From: Paenibacillus sophorae
GTDB lineage: Bacteria; Bacillota; Bacilli; Paenibacillales; Paenibacillaceae
Direction: 5' to 3'
DNA length: 64,000 nt
Assembly: GCF_018966525.1 (NCBI RefSeq)
Contig: NZ_CP076607.1
Coordinates: forward strand, 4,526,001-4,590,000
Below the pieces are notes generated by a model. That model saw only the letters and a program-made list of their open reading frames with translations. It made no database searches and had not been told where the DNA came from. The translations under genes and the position numbers were made by a program. This document shows, piece after piece, positions 26,980 to 35,588 of this stretch. The number at the start of each line of letters is the position of its first letter. Position 1 is the first letter of the stretch.

Positions 26980-28539
26980 CTAAATTCCTAAATATTCAAT
27001 AATGCCCGCCGCAATTTCCCGAGCCAGTGAATCCTGAAGATCATTGGAAAAAAGCATCGATTCCTCTGACGTATTCGTCAGATAACCGGCCTCCAGCAGC
27101 ACCGCCGGCATCGAGGTTTCCCTCGTCACATGCAGGCTCTTGGCCCTAACTCCGTTATCCTTAAAGCCGGTTCCCTTCACCAGATGCGTATGCATAACCC
27201 TGGCTAGCGGAAGACTGTCATTGCGGGAGTAATAGGTTTCACTGCCGTTAACCTTGTTCCAATTGGATGCAGTCGTTGGCATTGCATTCGCATGCAGCGA
27301 TACGAAGAGGTTCGCTCCAGCCTCTTCCGCGATATGTACACGATCCTGCAGACCGAGCGTAATATCCTCCATCCGTGTGAACACGACCGTCACCCGTCCA
27401 TCGCTTTGCAGCAGGACTCCGGCTTTTTGAATCACCGCGAGATTGAAGTCTTTCTCTTGTCGTCCCGCCGCACTGATCGCCCCCGGCTGCGAACCGCCAT
27501 GTCCGGCGTCCAGCACAATAACAGGCTTGCCTCCGCCAGCGCTAGTGGTTCCTCCAGTATCACTTGCATTCAGATCCACGGTGATAAGGCCTGTGCTGTC
27601 GTCAACGCTTAGACGGTAAGCCAAAGTTTCCGTCGTCTGAATTTCAAACCTAACGGCAGAAGGAGTGGTACCTGACAACGAATATCTGAGACCGGCTATT
27701 AGCGGATATTCCGAAACATCAAGAGTACCTTGAGCAGTTGTCGTCCCGGAGACCGTTCCTCCTCCTGCGAAATCCGCCGCCAGTGAAGTGCCCGGCAGCT
27801 CCACCACAATCCGGCTGGGATTATCCAGCGTTGAAATATTCGGTTTGACGGTACCGGTAACGGCGATGATCAGCTGATTCGCGACAAAATCCGCCCCTTT
27901 TACCTGTACCGACGCACCTGCTGCGGTTCCGGCAGGTATCTCAGCAGATTGGGGCGGTGAAGAAGCTGCCCCTGCTACCGTGCCGGTAGTCTGCGACGGC
28001 GCAGGTGTAGGCGCAGGCGAGCTGACGACCGGACTTGCCGACGGGGAAGGCGTAGAGGCCGGCCAGGTTTCAGGCGCAGCCGGGCTAGAATCTGACGAAT
28101 TTCCGGACAGATAGACGATCTTTTCCTTGTTGTCCCAGCCAACTCCAAGCCCGAACTGTTCTCCGACGAACCGAATCGGAACGAGAACCGTCCCTCCAGT
28201 CTGCTTAGGTGCGGCGTTCAGGCTGAGCGGAACACCGTCCGCATCGGCCTTTTTGCTCCCGACAAACAGCTCAATCGCTTTAAAATCCTGACGGATGGTC
28301 ACTTTACGGGTCGTTTGATCCCATAACACTTCATATCCCAGATTCTCCGTGACGACACGGATCGGGATCATGACGCTTCCGTTGACGTTCTCGAGCACGA
28401 TACCTTTCGGCAGCGCCAGTTCCTGGTTATCCAGCACTATTTTCCCTCTACCCGCCGCCTCCGCGTCCTGCCCGGACCAGACAATAAACACCAGCAGGGG
28501 CAGCAGCAGCGCAATCATTTTCAGACAAACCTTCCTCAT
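26980..28539 (-). CDS. Paralogous N-acetylmuramoyl-L-alanine amidase
   Basis: 519 residues with the same order as its neighbour: signal peptide, copper-amine-oxidase-like stalk (VLENVNGSVMIPIRVVTENLGYEVLWD; VPIRFVGEQFGLGVGWD), a longer Pro/Ser/Ala-rich linker, AMIN (RIVVELPGTSL) and Amidase_3. Zinc and catalytic motifs are VLDAGHGGSQPGAISA, RQEKDFNLAVIQK, LFVSLHANAMP and AVLLEAGYLTN. It is clearly a tandem duplication of the adjacent gene, diverged mainly in the linker. The 305-bp gap upstream holds its own promoter region (no clear boxes assigned) and the leuCD terminator. Confidence 0.95.
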   Translation of the reverse strand: MRKVCLKMIALLLPLLVFIVWSGQDAEAAGRGKIVLDNQELALPKGIVLENVNGSVMIPIRVVTENLGYEVLWDQTTRKVTIRQDFKAIELFVGSKKADADGVPLSLNAAPKQTGGTVLVPIRFVGEQFGLGVGWDNKEKIVYLSGNSSDSSPAAPETWPASTPSPSASPVVSSPAPTPAPSQTTGTVAGAASSPPQSAEIPAGTAAGASVQVKGADFVANQLIIAVTGTVKPNISTLDNPSRIVVELPGTSLAADFAGGGTVSGTTTAQGTLDVSEYPLIAGLRYSLSGTTPSAVRFEIQTTETLAYRLSVDDSTGLITVDLNASDTGGTTSAGGGKPVIVLDAGHGGSQPGAISAAGRQEKDFNLAVIQKAGVLLQSDGRVTVVFTRMEDITLGLQDRVHIAEEAGANLFVSLHANAMPTTASNWNKVNGSETYYSRNDSLPLARVMHTHLVKGTGFKDNGVRAKSLHVTRETSMPAVLLEAGYLTNTSEESMLFSNDLQDSLAREIAAGIIEYLGI

Positions 28540-28756
28540 TCTCTTCTCCCCTTACTCCCTTATTGCAGAAAGACTGCGATAAACTCCTGACGCGGGTATT
28601 TGGCAAAAGTTACACATGAAACAGCAATTATGCCGATTTATTAGAAAAACGCCTATCGAAGTATCTCGAGGATGCAGCCGAGTCCTTTTTTGGCGGTAGC
28701 TTTTCTTGCAATATCGGGAAATCTAGTCTTGATGTTTATACATTCTGCTATTATAG

Positions 28757-28794
28757 CAAAAAAACTTCCATTTCCGGTGTTGGAAATGGAAGTT
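28757..28794 (-). terminator. Terminator of leuCD
   Basis: ACTTCCATTTCC pairs perfectly with GGAAATGGAAGT across a 6-nt loop, followed by TTTTTTTGC on the minus strand, about 50 bp past the leuD stop. The rest of the gap to 28539 shows no gene. Confidence 0.93.
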
Positions 28795-28844
28795 TTGTGT
28801 AAAAAATTTACGAGATTCGTGTCTGCGTAATGCCAAAGCCCCTA

Positions 28845-29447
28845 TTAGGCAAAAAGCTTAGCCGCATTCTTCTGTTCATAAGCAGAAATTGCGTCCTCAT
28901 GCTGAAGCGTCAGACCGATGTCGTCAAGACCTTGCAGCAAGAACTGGCGGCGGTGCTCGTCAAGATCGAAGTTGATACTCAGACCATAGGAGTCGCTGAT
29001 ATTCTTGTTCTCGAGATCGACAGTCAGCTCATAGCCTTCATGGGCTGCAGTCCGCTGAAACAGGTCTTCCACCTGCTCTTCAGAGAGCTTGATTGGAAGA
29101 ATACCGTTCTTGAAGCAGTTGTTGTAGAAAATATCGGCATATGACGATGCGATAATCACCTTGAACCCATAATCCAAGATCGCCCACGGAGCATGCTCTC
29201 TGGAGGAACCGCAGCCGAAGTTGGCTCTGGAGATCAGGATGGACGCGCCTTTGTAGCGGTCCTGGTTCAGCGCAAATGCCGGATTGTCGTTACCCGCTTC
29301 ATCAAAACGCCATTCAAAGAACAGAAACTGTCCGAAACCAGTCCGTTCAATCCGTTTGAGGAATTGCTTCGGAATAATGGCATCCGTATCCACATTGACC
29401 CGGTCGACAGGTCCGACAATCCCGGTTAATTTCTTAAAAGCTTCCAT
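28845..29447 (-). CDS. leuD: 3-isopropylmalate dehydratase small subunit
   Basis: 200 residues, the usual size. Family motifs are VDTDAIIPKQFLK at the N-terminus, ILISRANFGCGSSREHAPWAI (substrate-binding swivel) and SSYADIFYNNCFKNGILP. With LeuC it isomerises 2- to 3-isopropylmalate in leucine synthesis. It starts behind GGGAGGG, 30 bp after leuC. Other leu genes are not in the window. Confidence 0.97.
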   Translation of the reverse strand: MEAFKKLTGIVGPVDRVNVDTDAIIPKQFLKRIERTGFGQFLFFEWRFDEAGNDNPAFALNQDRYKGASILISRANFGCGSSREHAPWAILDYGFKVIIASSYADIFYNNCFKNGILPIKLSEEQVEDLFQRTAAHEGYELTVDLENKNISDSYGLSINFDLDEHRRQFLLQGLDDIGLTLQHEDAISAYEQKNAAKLFA

Positions 29448-29477
29448 CTATATTACCCTCCCGATTATCTCGAATTC

Positions 29478-30902
29478 TTAAGAGCTGACAGCTTCCGTCT
29501 TATAGTTCCAATCCCGCACATCCGTGAAGCGGCCTTTAATTGCAGCCGCGGCAGCCATTGCAGGCGAGACCAGATGTGTGCGTCCCCCGCGTCCTTGGCG
29601 GCCTTCGAAGTTCCGGTTGGAGGTCGACGCGCAGCGCTCTCCCGGCTGCAGAATGTCAGGGTTCATCGCCAGACACATGCTGCATCCCGCTTCGCGCCAT
29701 TCAAAACCGGCTTCCGTGAAAATTTTGTCCAGACCTTCCTTCTCGGCTAGAACCTTTACTCTTCCCGAACCCGGCACGACAATGGCCGTTACGTTCTCCG
29801 ACACCTTATGGCCCTTGGCAACCTCGGCCGCCGCGCGCAGATCCTCGATCCGTCCATTGGTACAGGAACCGATGAAGACATAATCGATGGCAATCTCAGA
29901 AATTGGAGTTCCCGGCTTCAAATCCATGTATTCAAGCGCCTTTTCAGCTGCTTTGCGTTCGTTCTCGGTAGCAAGATCGGCCGGATTCGGCACCGTAGAC
30001 GTAATGTCGGTACCCATACCCGGGCTCGTGCCCCAAGTCACCTGAGGAATCAGCGTGTCCACTTCAAACTCGACAACCGTGTCGAACTCCGCGCCTTCGT
30101 CAGTCACCAGCTGTTTCCAAGCAGCTACAGCCTCGTCAAATGCTGCGCCTTGCGGAACATATTGACGGCCGCGCAGATATTCGAAAGTTTTCTCGTCAGG
30201 AGCGATCATACCCGCTCTGGCGCCGGCTTCAATCGACATGTTGCAAACGGTCATCCGCTCTTCCATCGACAGTTCGCTAATGGATTCACCTGTATATTCA
30301 ATAACATAACCCGTCGCGAAATCCGTGCCGTATTTGGCAATCAATCCGAGGATCATGTCTTTCGCCGTTACGCCCGGGTTGCGTTTGCCGATAAACCGGA
30401 CTTCCATCGTCTTCGCTTTGGCCTGCTGCAAACACTGGGTCGCCATAACATGCTCAACTTCGCTTGTGCCGATACCGAAAGCAAGGGCTCCGAAAGCGCC
30501 GTGAGTGGAAGTATGGCTGTCTCCGCAGACAATCGTTTTGCCGGGATGCGTAAGCCCCAGTTCCGGCCCCATAACGTGGACAACCCCATTATCAAGATCG
30601 TCAAGACCGAACAGCTTCACTCCGAAATCGGCACAGTTCTTTGTGAGTGTATCAATCTGCTGTTTGGAAATCGGGTCCGTAATATTGAAACGGTCCGTGG
30701 TAGGAACGTTGTGATCCATCGTCGCAAAAGTCAGCTCCGGGCGGCGAATCTTGCGTCCGCTCAGACGAAGTCCTTCAAAAGCCTGCGGCGATGTAACCTC
30801 GTGCACCAGCTGCAAGTCGATATATAGTATGCTAGGTTTGCCTTCCTCTTGATAAATAACGTGATTGTCCCAGATTTTCTCGAACATTGTTTTCTTGCCC
30901 AT
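29478..30902 (-). CDS. leuC: 3-isopropylmalate dehydratase large subunit
   Basis: 474 residues of the aconitase family. 4Fe-4S ligands are in VFIGSCTNGRIEDLR and in GCSMCLAMNPD. Other landmarks are DHNVPT, GDSHTSTHGAFGALAFGIGTSEVEH and STSNRNFEGRQGRGGRTHLVSP. The start MGKKTMFEKIW follows GACGAGGTGAAATC. It is the first gene of leuC-leuD. A perfect palindrome about 110 bp upstream may control it. Confidence 0.97.
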   Translation of the reverse strand: MGKKTMFEKIWDNHVIYQEEGKPSILYIDLQLVHEVTSPQAFEGLRLSGRKIRRPELTFATMDHNVPTTDRFNITDPISKQQIDTLTKNCADFGVKLFGLDDLDNGVVHVMGPELGLTHPGKTIVCGDSHTSTHGAFGALAFGIGTSEVEHVMATQCLQQAKAKTMEVRFIGKRNPGVTAKDMILGLIAKYGTDFATGYVIEYTGESISELSMEERMTVCNMSIEAGARAGMIAPDEKTFEYLRGRQYVPQGAAFDEAVAAWKQLVTDEGAEFDTVVEFEVDTLIPQVTWGTSPGMGTDITSTVPNPADLATENERKAAEKALEYMDLKPGTPISEIAIDYVFIGSCTNGRIEDLRAAAEVAKGHKVSENVTAIVVPGSGRVKVLAEKEGLDKIFTEAGFEWREAGCSMCLAMNPDILQPGERCASTSNRNFEGRQGRGGRTHLVSPAMAAAAAIKGRFTDVRDWNYKTEAVSS

Positions 30903-31012
30903 GATTTCACCTCGTCATAGATTCGTTCATCTGTAAGGAAAAATGGATTTCCCTTTGGAATGATCTAAATATAACATGAGGTTGTTTATTACGCCAAGAT
31001 ATAATATCTATA

Positions 31013-31039
31013 ATTCTTATAGGTAAATATTATAAGAAT
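31013..31039. promoter_or_regulatory. Perfect 27-bp palindrome upstream of leuC
   Basis: ATTCTTATA and TATAAGAAT form a perfect 9-bp inverted repeat around a 9-bp centre. On the minus strand TATTAT (31001-31006) is a plausible -10 box for leuC, and the palindrome covers the weak -35 position. That layout suits an activator such as a LysR-type protein. Bases 31040-31387 between it and the transposase remnant hold only a short unrecognised reading frame. Confidence 0.5.
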
Positions 31040-31387
31040 GGATACGCTTTGTTAGGGAAATCTACGATATACAAGGGTTTGGAAAATAGTTGATAAAAAC
31101 CTTGCGTATTTATATGGCACTGCAACATACAGCGATTGTGCGGGAATTAAATGACGAGAGTGGCCATTACTTTTACTGAACTTAATTGGAGCTTGATGAC
31201 TGCCAGTCAGACGGTCAGACGATGGATGAATTATTCGCTACCTTAAAGACACCCGGGATGGATGGCTTGCTGTTTAAACTAGAGCATGCTGATTTCTCGA
31301 GTTATATGAAGCAGCTTAGTTCATCGTGGTTGGTGATCGCGAAGGTGAGAATACGAGTGGTAAAGATTACACAGCATTTTTATTAAA

Positions 31388-31738
31388 TGTGCTGGGCATG
31401 TGGACTCTTCGAAAACGAAACCTTCAAGTTCTGGCTCAGCGTGCTGAATGACCTGCAAAATCGCGGAGTGCAGGATATCCTTATCATCTGGGTGGACAAC
31501 CTGAACGGCTTATCTGAGGCGATTGCCTCTTGCTATCCAAAGACCGAGATCCAGAAGTATCATCCATCAAATCCGCAACTTCACCCGATTCGTGTCGTAC
31601 AAGGACCTCAAGAAAGTGACCGCTGACCTGAAACCGATTTACAAAGCCGCAACGGAGGAAGGCGCCCTGCTGGAACTGGACCGCTTCGAGGAAGTCTGGG
31701 GCGCCAAGTATCCGCTCATTATCCGGGAAAGCTGCCAC
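31388..31738 (+). pseudogene. IS256-family transposase fragment with frameshifts
   Basis: Reading across two frame changes gives VLGMW, then ENETFKFWLSVLNDLQNRGV, ILIIWVDNLNGLSEAIASCY, and RNFTRFVSYKDLKKVTADLK, then FEEVWGAKYPLIIR. These are the central catalytic region of IS256-type mutator transposases, including the second-Asp motif (VDNLNGLSEAI). One shift is near 31405 and another near 31560. Both ends of the gene are missing and no terminal inverted repeats were found. The fragment stops where AT-rich DNA begins. Confidence 0.85.
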
Positions 31739-31770
31739 TATTTATACTTTTCCATAAAACTCCACTCCCC

Positions 31771-32406
31771 TTAACGAATAAAATTAGTAAATATTTTTTC
31801 TTCTCTTTCAGGCTTCTTTACATTTCCTTCACCGTTTTCTATCAACTTCATAAGCCATGCCATATTTTTACCAAGTACCCTCATTATTTGAATCCCTTCT
31901 TTATCCTGCATTGCCTCCCCAGGTGCTGTACCGTTAATAACATTCCAATAATTTGAAGTAGCCATAAGCATTTCAGAATGATTAATGTAGTTATTTAACT
32001 GGTCGAAAGTTGGAATTCCACCTGCACGTCTTACTGCTACAACTGATACACCAACTTTATGTCTTAACATACTATCATTGGCTTCTGCCACACGAAAAGC
32101 TCTATCCAAAAATGATTTCATTGTTCCAGCAATGGATGAATAGTGAACTGGTGACCCTAAAATTATTCCATCAGCTTCTTTCATCTTTTCAATCCATTCA
32201 TTAACTGGATCAGTAGTAATAATACACTTTTCATTTTTCTTTTTTGTACAATTTTTACAAGCAATACATCCTCTAACAGGTTTATTCCCTACGTGAACTA
32301 TTTCTGTTTCTATTCCTTCTTTTTCAAGTTCATCAATAACTATTTTTATTCCATGATAAGTATTTCCTGCTTTAGCAGGACTTCCATTAAAAGCTACAAC
32401 TTTCAT
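31771..32406 (-). CDS. Flavodoxin-fold NAD(P)H-dependent oxidoreductase
   Basis: 211 residues of the NADPH-dependent FMN reductase / iron-sulphur flavoprotein-like family. FMN-binding loop FNGSPAKAGNTYHGI is at the N-terminus. A cysteine-rich segment is at about 46-62 (GCIACKNCTKKKNEKC), and GIILGSPVHYSSIAGTMKSFLDR is at about 80-102. Enzymes of this type reduce quinones, nitro- or azo-compounds. DNA composition is foreign: 32221-32280 has 16 GC in 60, against about 50-55% in neighbours. It is next to a transposase remnant and behind an operator-bearing promoter, which together suggest recent transfer from a low-GC Bacillota. Confidence 0.9.
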   Translation of the reverse strand: MKVVAFNGSPAKAGNTYHGIKIVIDELEKEGIETEIVHVGNKPVRGCIACKNCTKKKNEKCIITTDPVNEWIEKMKEADGIILGSPVHYSSIAGTMKSFLDRAFRVAEANDSMLRHKVGVSVVAVRRAGGIPTFDQLNNYINHSEMLMATSNYWNVINGTAPGEAMQDKEGIQIMRVLGKNMAWLMKLIENGEGNVKKPEREEKIFTNFIR

Positions 32407-32472
32407 TAAAAATTCCTCCTTTTATAACCTTAATTTTTTTACATCATAATAATTACAATTTTCCACAAACAA

Positions 32473-32528
32473 ATACTGAACGTATAGTTTACATATTATA
32501 TAATATACTGAACGTACAGTATTGTAAA
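32473..32528 (-). promoter_or_regulatory. Promoter with two palindromic operators for the oxidoreductase gene
   Basis: On the minus strand TTTACA and TATTAT are exactly 17 bp apart. The palindrome ATACTG-N6-CAGTAT (32505-32522) fills the spacer, and a second, imperfect copy (32473-32490) lies over the early transcript. Centres are 32 bp apart. Such paired short palindromes suit a TetR-type repressor. No TetR gene occurs in the window. The rest of the 383-bp gap (32529-32789) holds the LysR promoter region and nothing else recognised. Confidence 0.75.
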
Positions 32529-32789
32529 GTGTATTTTTTTAATATGGAAAATAAAAAGAACGAAATGCATGCTCCCTATTTGGAGAAAACTCATGCGTTT
32601 CACTCTCGCTTCATTTTCAAGCTCTCTTAGTGTTATGAAAATGGGGCATCTGGGGGTCAAGTTAGGGTCAGTTTGTTTTGACTAAGCATCCTGCCAATAT
32701 TAGCGGGGTATCAATTTTTATTAATATAGCTTCGGTCTCTTTGATAGGTTATGCTTATAAGACGATGGATTTAGAAGGAGACCGCAAGT

Positions 32790-33701
32790 ATGGAACTCAG
32801 ACAACTGCTTTATGTGCTGCAAATCGCAAATGAACGGAATTTCTCCCGGGCTGCGGAGAAGCTTCATATCGCCCAGCCCTCGCTGAGTCAGCAGCTTTCC
32901 AAGCTTGAGAAGGAGCTCGGCGTAATGCTGTTCCAGCGGAACACGAGCACCGTCGAGCTTACCCATGCGGGAACGAAATTTGTGGATCAGGCGCAGATCA
33001 TTATCAATGCGGTAGAGCTGCTGCGTCAGGAAATGACCGATATATCGGAGCTTCGCACAGGACGTGTAGTTGTCGGCAGCATGCCGATTACGGGAGCTCA
33101 CCTGCTGCCCCATGTGCTGCCGGTATTTAAGCATAAATACCCGGAGATAGAGATTACGCTGTTGGAGGATTCCTCCATGAATCTGGAGAAGCTCACCGCA
33201 AGCGGCCAGACGGATCTCAGCCTGCTGTCTCTGCCGCTGGAGATTCCTGCGCTGGCCTATGAAATTCTTGGCGAGGAGCGTATTGATCTCGCGGTTCCGC
33301 CGGAGCATCCTTTGGCTGTGCGCGCATCCACCGGCATGAGAACGGCAATGGAAGAACTAAGAGGAGAATCGTTCATTGTCCTTAAAGAAGGGCAGGGCTT
33401 TCGTAAAATGACAGTAGACCTGTGCCGGGAGGCCGGATTTGATCCGTCCATTGTCTTCGAGAGCAATAATATGGAAACCATACAATCGCTTGTGGCGGCA
33501 GGCATGGGCGTGACGCTGGTTCCCCGCTTTATTTCCCGCGCACCGCGAAGCGAGTTTGTACCCGTCTATTTGCCTTTAGCTGAGCCTGTGCCCAGCCGGA
33601 CATTGGTCGTCGCCTACCGCAAGGGACGCTATCTGTCCAAAGCAGCCGAAGCTTTTATCCACACGTTCCAAACGACGGTGGCCGAGCTTGCTCAGGAATA
33701 G
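32790..33701 (+). CDS. LysR-type transcriptional regulator
   Basis: 303 residues. The N-terminal winged helix-turn-helix is classic (MELRQLLYVLQIANERNFSR, then AAEKLHIAQPSLSQQLSKLE). A linker helix and the two-lobed effector domain follow (GRVVVGSMPITGAHLLPHVL; SLLSLPLEI; FIVLKEGQGFRKMTVDLC; VAAGMGVTLVPRF). The ribosome site AGAAGGAGACC is strong. The target is not shown. Its position suggests it may once have flanked leuC, before the transposase fragment and AT-rich gene came between, but this is inference. Confidence 0.92.
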   Translation: MELRQLLYVLQIANERNFSRAAEKLHIAQPSLSQQLSKLEKELGVMLFQRNTSTVELTHAGTKFVDQAQIIINAVELLRQEMTDISELRTGRVVVGSMPITGAHLLPHVLPVFKHKYPEIEITLLEDSSMNLEKLTASGQTDLSLLSLPLEIPALAYEILGEERIDLAVPPEHPLAVRASTGMRTAMEELRGESFIVLKEGQGFRKMTVDLCREAGFDPSIVFESNNMETIQSLVAAGMGVTLVPRFISRAPRSEFVPVYLPLAEPVPSRTLVVAYRKGRYLSKAAEAFIHTFQTTVAELAQE

Positions 33702-33744
33702 CACCAGCAATGGTTACCAACAAGCCGGATACGCCTGCAAAATA

Positions 33745-33790
33745 AGCCGCTCATCACTGCGGAAGCGATGAGCGGCCTTGAATATTTTCC
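33745..33790 (+). terminator. Terminator of the LysR gene, probably bidirectional
   Basis: GCCGCTCATC pairs perfectly with GATGAGCGGC across an 11-nt loop, followed by CTTGAATATTTTCC on the plus strand. The minus strand, serving the small gene at 33799, continues TTATTTTGC. Confidence 0.75.
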
Positions 33791-33798
33791 AGTTGACG

Positions 33799-33996
33799 TT
33801 AGTTCTGGTATTTACGGAAATTACGCTCGGAAATGAAATGGTTCTGAGTATCAGGCACATGCGAGGTATCTTCGTCAACCGGTCCTCTTGAATGAGGACT
33901 GCCGGTCTCTTCCTCGATAAAATCGCGCATGGTCTGCCGCTGCTCCTCTAATGTATCTTTTCTTTCTTCAAGCTTTTGCCGGTTCTCTTTATTCAA
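33799..33996 (-). CDS. Small charged protein of unknown function
   Basis: 65 residues from TTG at 33996, chosen because AGGAGGTGGAACCA lies directly upstream; a longer frame to 34122 has no ribosome site and would overlap the proB promoter. The sequence is hydrophilic: a Glu/Arg/Lys-rich helix (ENRQKLEERKDTLEEQRQTM) followed by a short Ser/Asp/Pro-rich part (SPHSRGPVDEDTSHVP) and a basic end. No motif recognised. Confidence 0.65.
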   Translation of the reverse strand: MNKENRQKLEERKDTLEEQRQTMRDFIEEETGSPHSRGPVDEDTSHVPDTQNHFISERNFRKYQN

Positions 33997-34101
33997 TGGT
34001 TCCACCTCCTGAACACGGAATAGATCTATTTTGCCCGCTCGGGTGGAAGGATAAACATTTTCCATACACTGGTCTTTTCGAAGGCAATAGCTTGAACTCT
34101 C

Positions 34102-34130
34102 TTGGCAAACTTGGCTCCTCATGGTATTCT
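34102..34130 (+). promoter_or_regulatory. Predicted promoter of proBAC
   Basis: TTGGCA and TATTCT are exactly 17 bp apart, placing the transcript start near 34137, just before the T-box leader. Confidence 0.6.
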
Positions 34131-34136
34131 AATTGT

Positions 34137-34384
34137 CAAATAGGTAAACGTGCAGACGGGACCAGTACGAACGAGCCTACCGCGCCAGAGAGTAAATTCC
34201 GACCGGCTGAAAGAATTTACCGCGGCTAACGTTCCGAATCCTACCCCCGAACGGCCTGCCCCGCAGGACGAGTTCCTCCCGTTACGAGGCTTAAGTCGGA
34301 TGATCCCTCATCAATGAAGGTGGTACCGCGGAAGTGAACCCAAGCTTTCGTCCTTTGCTCAGTCTAAGGATGGGGGCTTTTTTG
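34137..34384 (+). promoter_or_regulatory. Proline T-box riboswitch upstream of proB
   Basis: The leader has a stem I with AGAGAG (near 34182), an apical stem TAAATTC/GAATTTA, and the specifier region GAAT-CCT-ACC. Aligned with the GAAC-TAC-ACC of tyrS, this puts the codon CCT (Pro) at 34240-34242. The conserved antiterminator T-box AAGGTGGTACCGCGG is at 34317-34331. Uncharged tRNA-Pro would stabilise the antiterminator and allow proBAC expression. The specifier agrees with the proline pathway downstream. Confidence 0.93.
34343..34384 (+). terminator. T-box terminator hairpin
   Basis: AGCTTTCGTCCTT pairs with AAGGATGGGGGCT (several G-U pairs), followed by TTTTTTG. It is mutually exclusive with the T-box antiterminator just upstream. 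Confidence 0.9.
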
Positions 34385-34417
34385 TTGTTCAATATGGATA
34401 ATAGGAAGTGAAAGGCA

Positions 34418-35524
34418 ATGTCTACACGATTAGTGGTCAAAATCGGCAGCAGCTCTCTGACCGCAGCCGAAGGCGGGCTTAACCGCGACGCGGTCGCCTT
34501 TTTCGCGTCCGAAATCGCGGATCTGAGGCGTAGCGGCTGCGAAGTGCTGCTGGTAACCTCCGGTGCGGTTGCCGCAGGCTTCCGCAGCATCGGATACCCC
34601 GCACGTCCCAAGCAGCTGCATGAGAAGCAGGCCGCCGCAGCCGTGGGCCAGGCGCTCTTAATGCAGGCCTATCAGGAAGCATTCTCCGCGCACGGTCTGA
34701 CTGCTGCACAGATTCTGCTGACTCGCACGGATTTCCGCAGCCGCCGCGCGATGAACAATGCCTCAATGACCGTCGAAGAGCTGCTGAGGCAGGGCGTGAT
34801 TCCGGTATTTAATGAGAATGATACGGTATCCGTCGACGAACTGAAATTCGGCGATAATGATATGCTGTCCGCTCTGGTCGCCAACCTGCTCAAGGCCTCC
34901 CGCCTGCTGATGCTTACGGATATCGATGGCTTGTACAGCAGCGATCCGCGAAATAATCCGGATGCCGTGCGCTACCGGCTTATCGAGCAGATCACGCCGG
35001 AAATCTATTCGATTGCCGGAGGAGCCGGATCCTCCGTTGGCACAGGTGGCATGCGCTCCAAGATCGACGCCGCCAAAATCGCCACCCGAGGAGGCGTGCC
35101 CGTCTTTGTGGGACGCGTCACCGAACCCGGGGATCTGCGGCTGGCTGTCAAGGATGAAGGCAAGGGCACGTACTTTGCAACAACGCTGTCTTCCCTGCCC
35201 GTCAAGAAGCAATGGCTGGGCTTCATGTCCACCCCGCTCGGCTCGTTGATTGTCGACGCCGGAGCGGAAGAAGCGTTGGTTCACGGAGGGCACAGCCTGC
35301 TCCCCGTAGGCGTCAGGGAGGTTCAGGGCAGCTTTCATACCGGAGACGTCGTTGAAGTGCTCGGCCCCGATTCCAAGCTGCTCGGCCGCGGCATCGTGAA
35401 TTACGACGACGCTCAGCTGCGCATCATCCGGGGACTGCCGAGCGGCGAGGTCATGCGCCAGCTTGGAGAAGAAGTACACCGGCTTGAGGTCATTCACAGG
35501 GATGAATGGATCACGTTGAAATAA
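34418..35524 (+). CDS. proB: Glutamate 5-kinase
   Basis: 368 residues: amino-acid kinase domain (about 1-255) plus a C-terminal PUA domain. Motifs are LVVKIGSSSLT at the N-terminus, EVLLVTSGAVAAGF, FNENDTVSVDELKFGDND, and GTGGMRSKIDAAKIATRGGV. It phosphorylates glutamate, the first step of proline synthesis and the usual point of feedback control. First gene of proB-proA-proC behind the proline T-box. Confidence 0.97.
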   Translation: MSTRLVVKIGSSSLTAAEGGLNRDAVAFFASEIADLRRSGCEVLLVTSGAVAAGFRSIGYPARPKQLHEKQAAAAVGQALLMQAYQEAFSAHGLTAAQILLTRTDFRSRRAMNNASMTVEELLRQGVIPVFNENDTVSVDELKFGDNDMLSALVANLLKASRLLMLTDIDGLYSSDPRNNPDAVRYRLIEQITPEIYSIAGGAGSSVGTGGMRSKIDAAKIATRGGVPVFVGRVTEPGDLRLAVKDEGKGTYFATTLSSLPVKKQWLGFMSTPLGSLIVDAGAEEALVHGGHSLLPVGVREVQGSFHTGDVVEVLGPDSKLLGRGIVNYDDAQLRIIRGLPSGEVMRQLGEEVHRLEVIHRDEWITLK

Positions 35525-35588
35525 ACAATATCTGCTGTGAAACCTTTTTGCCTGAAATGTTATGATCCAATTTGGATAAGGGGGAAAG

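Noticed and set aside
31186..31386. Short plus-strand frame upstream of the IS256 remnant
   Set aside because: No ribosome site and no similarity I recognise; it is not in the expected position or sequence for the transposase N-terminus.
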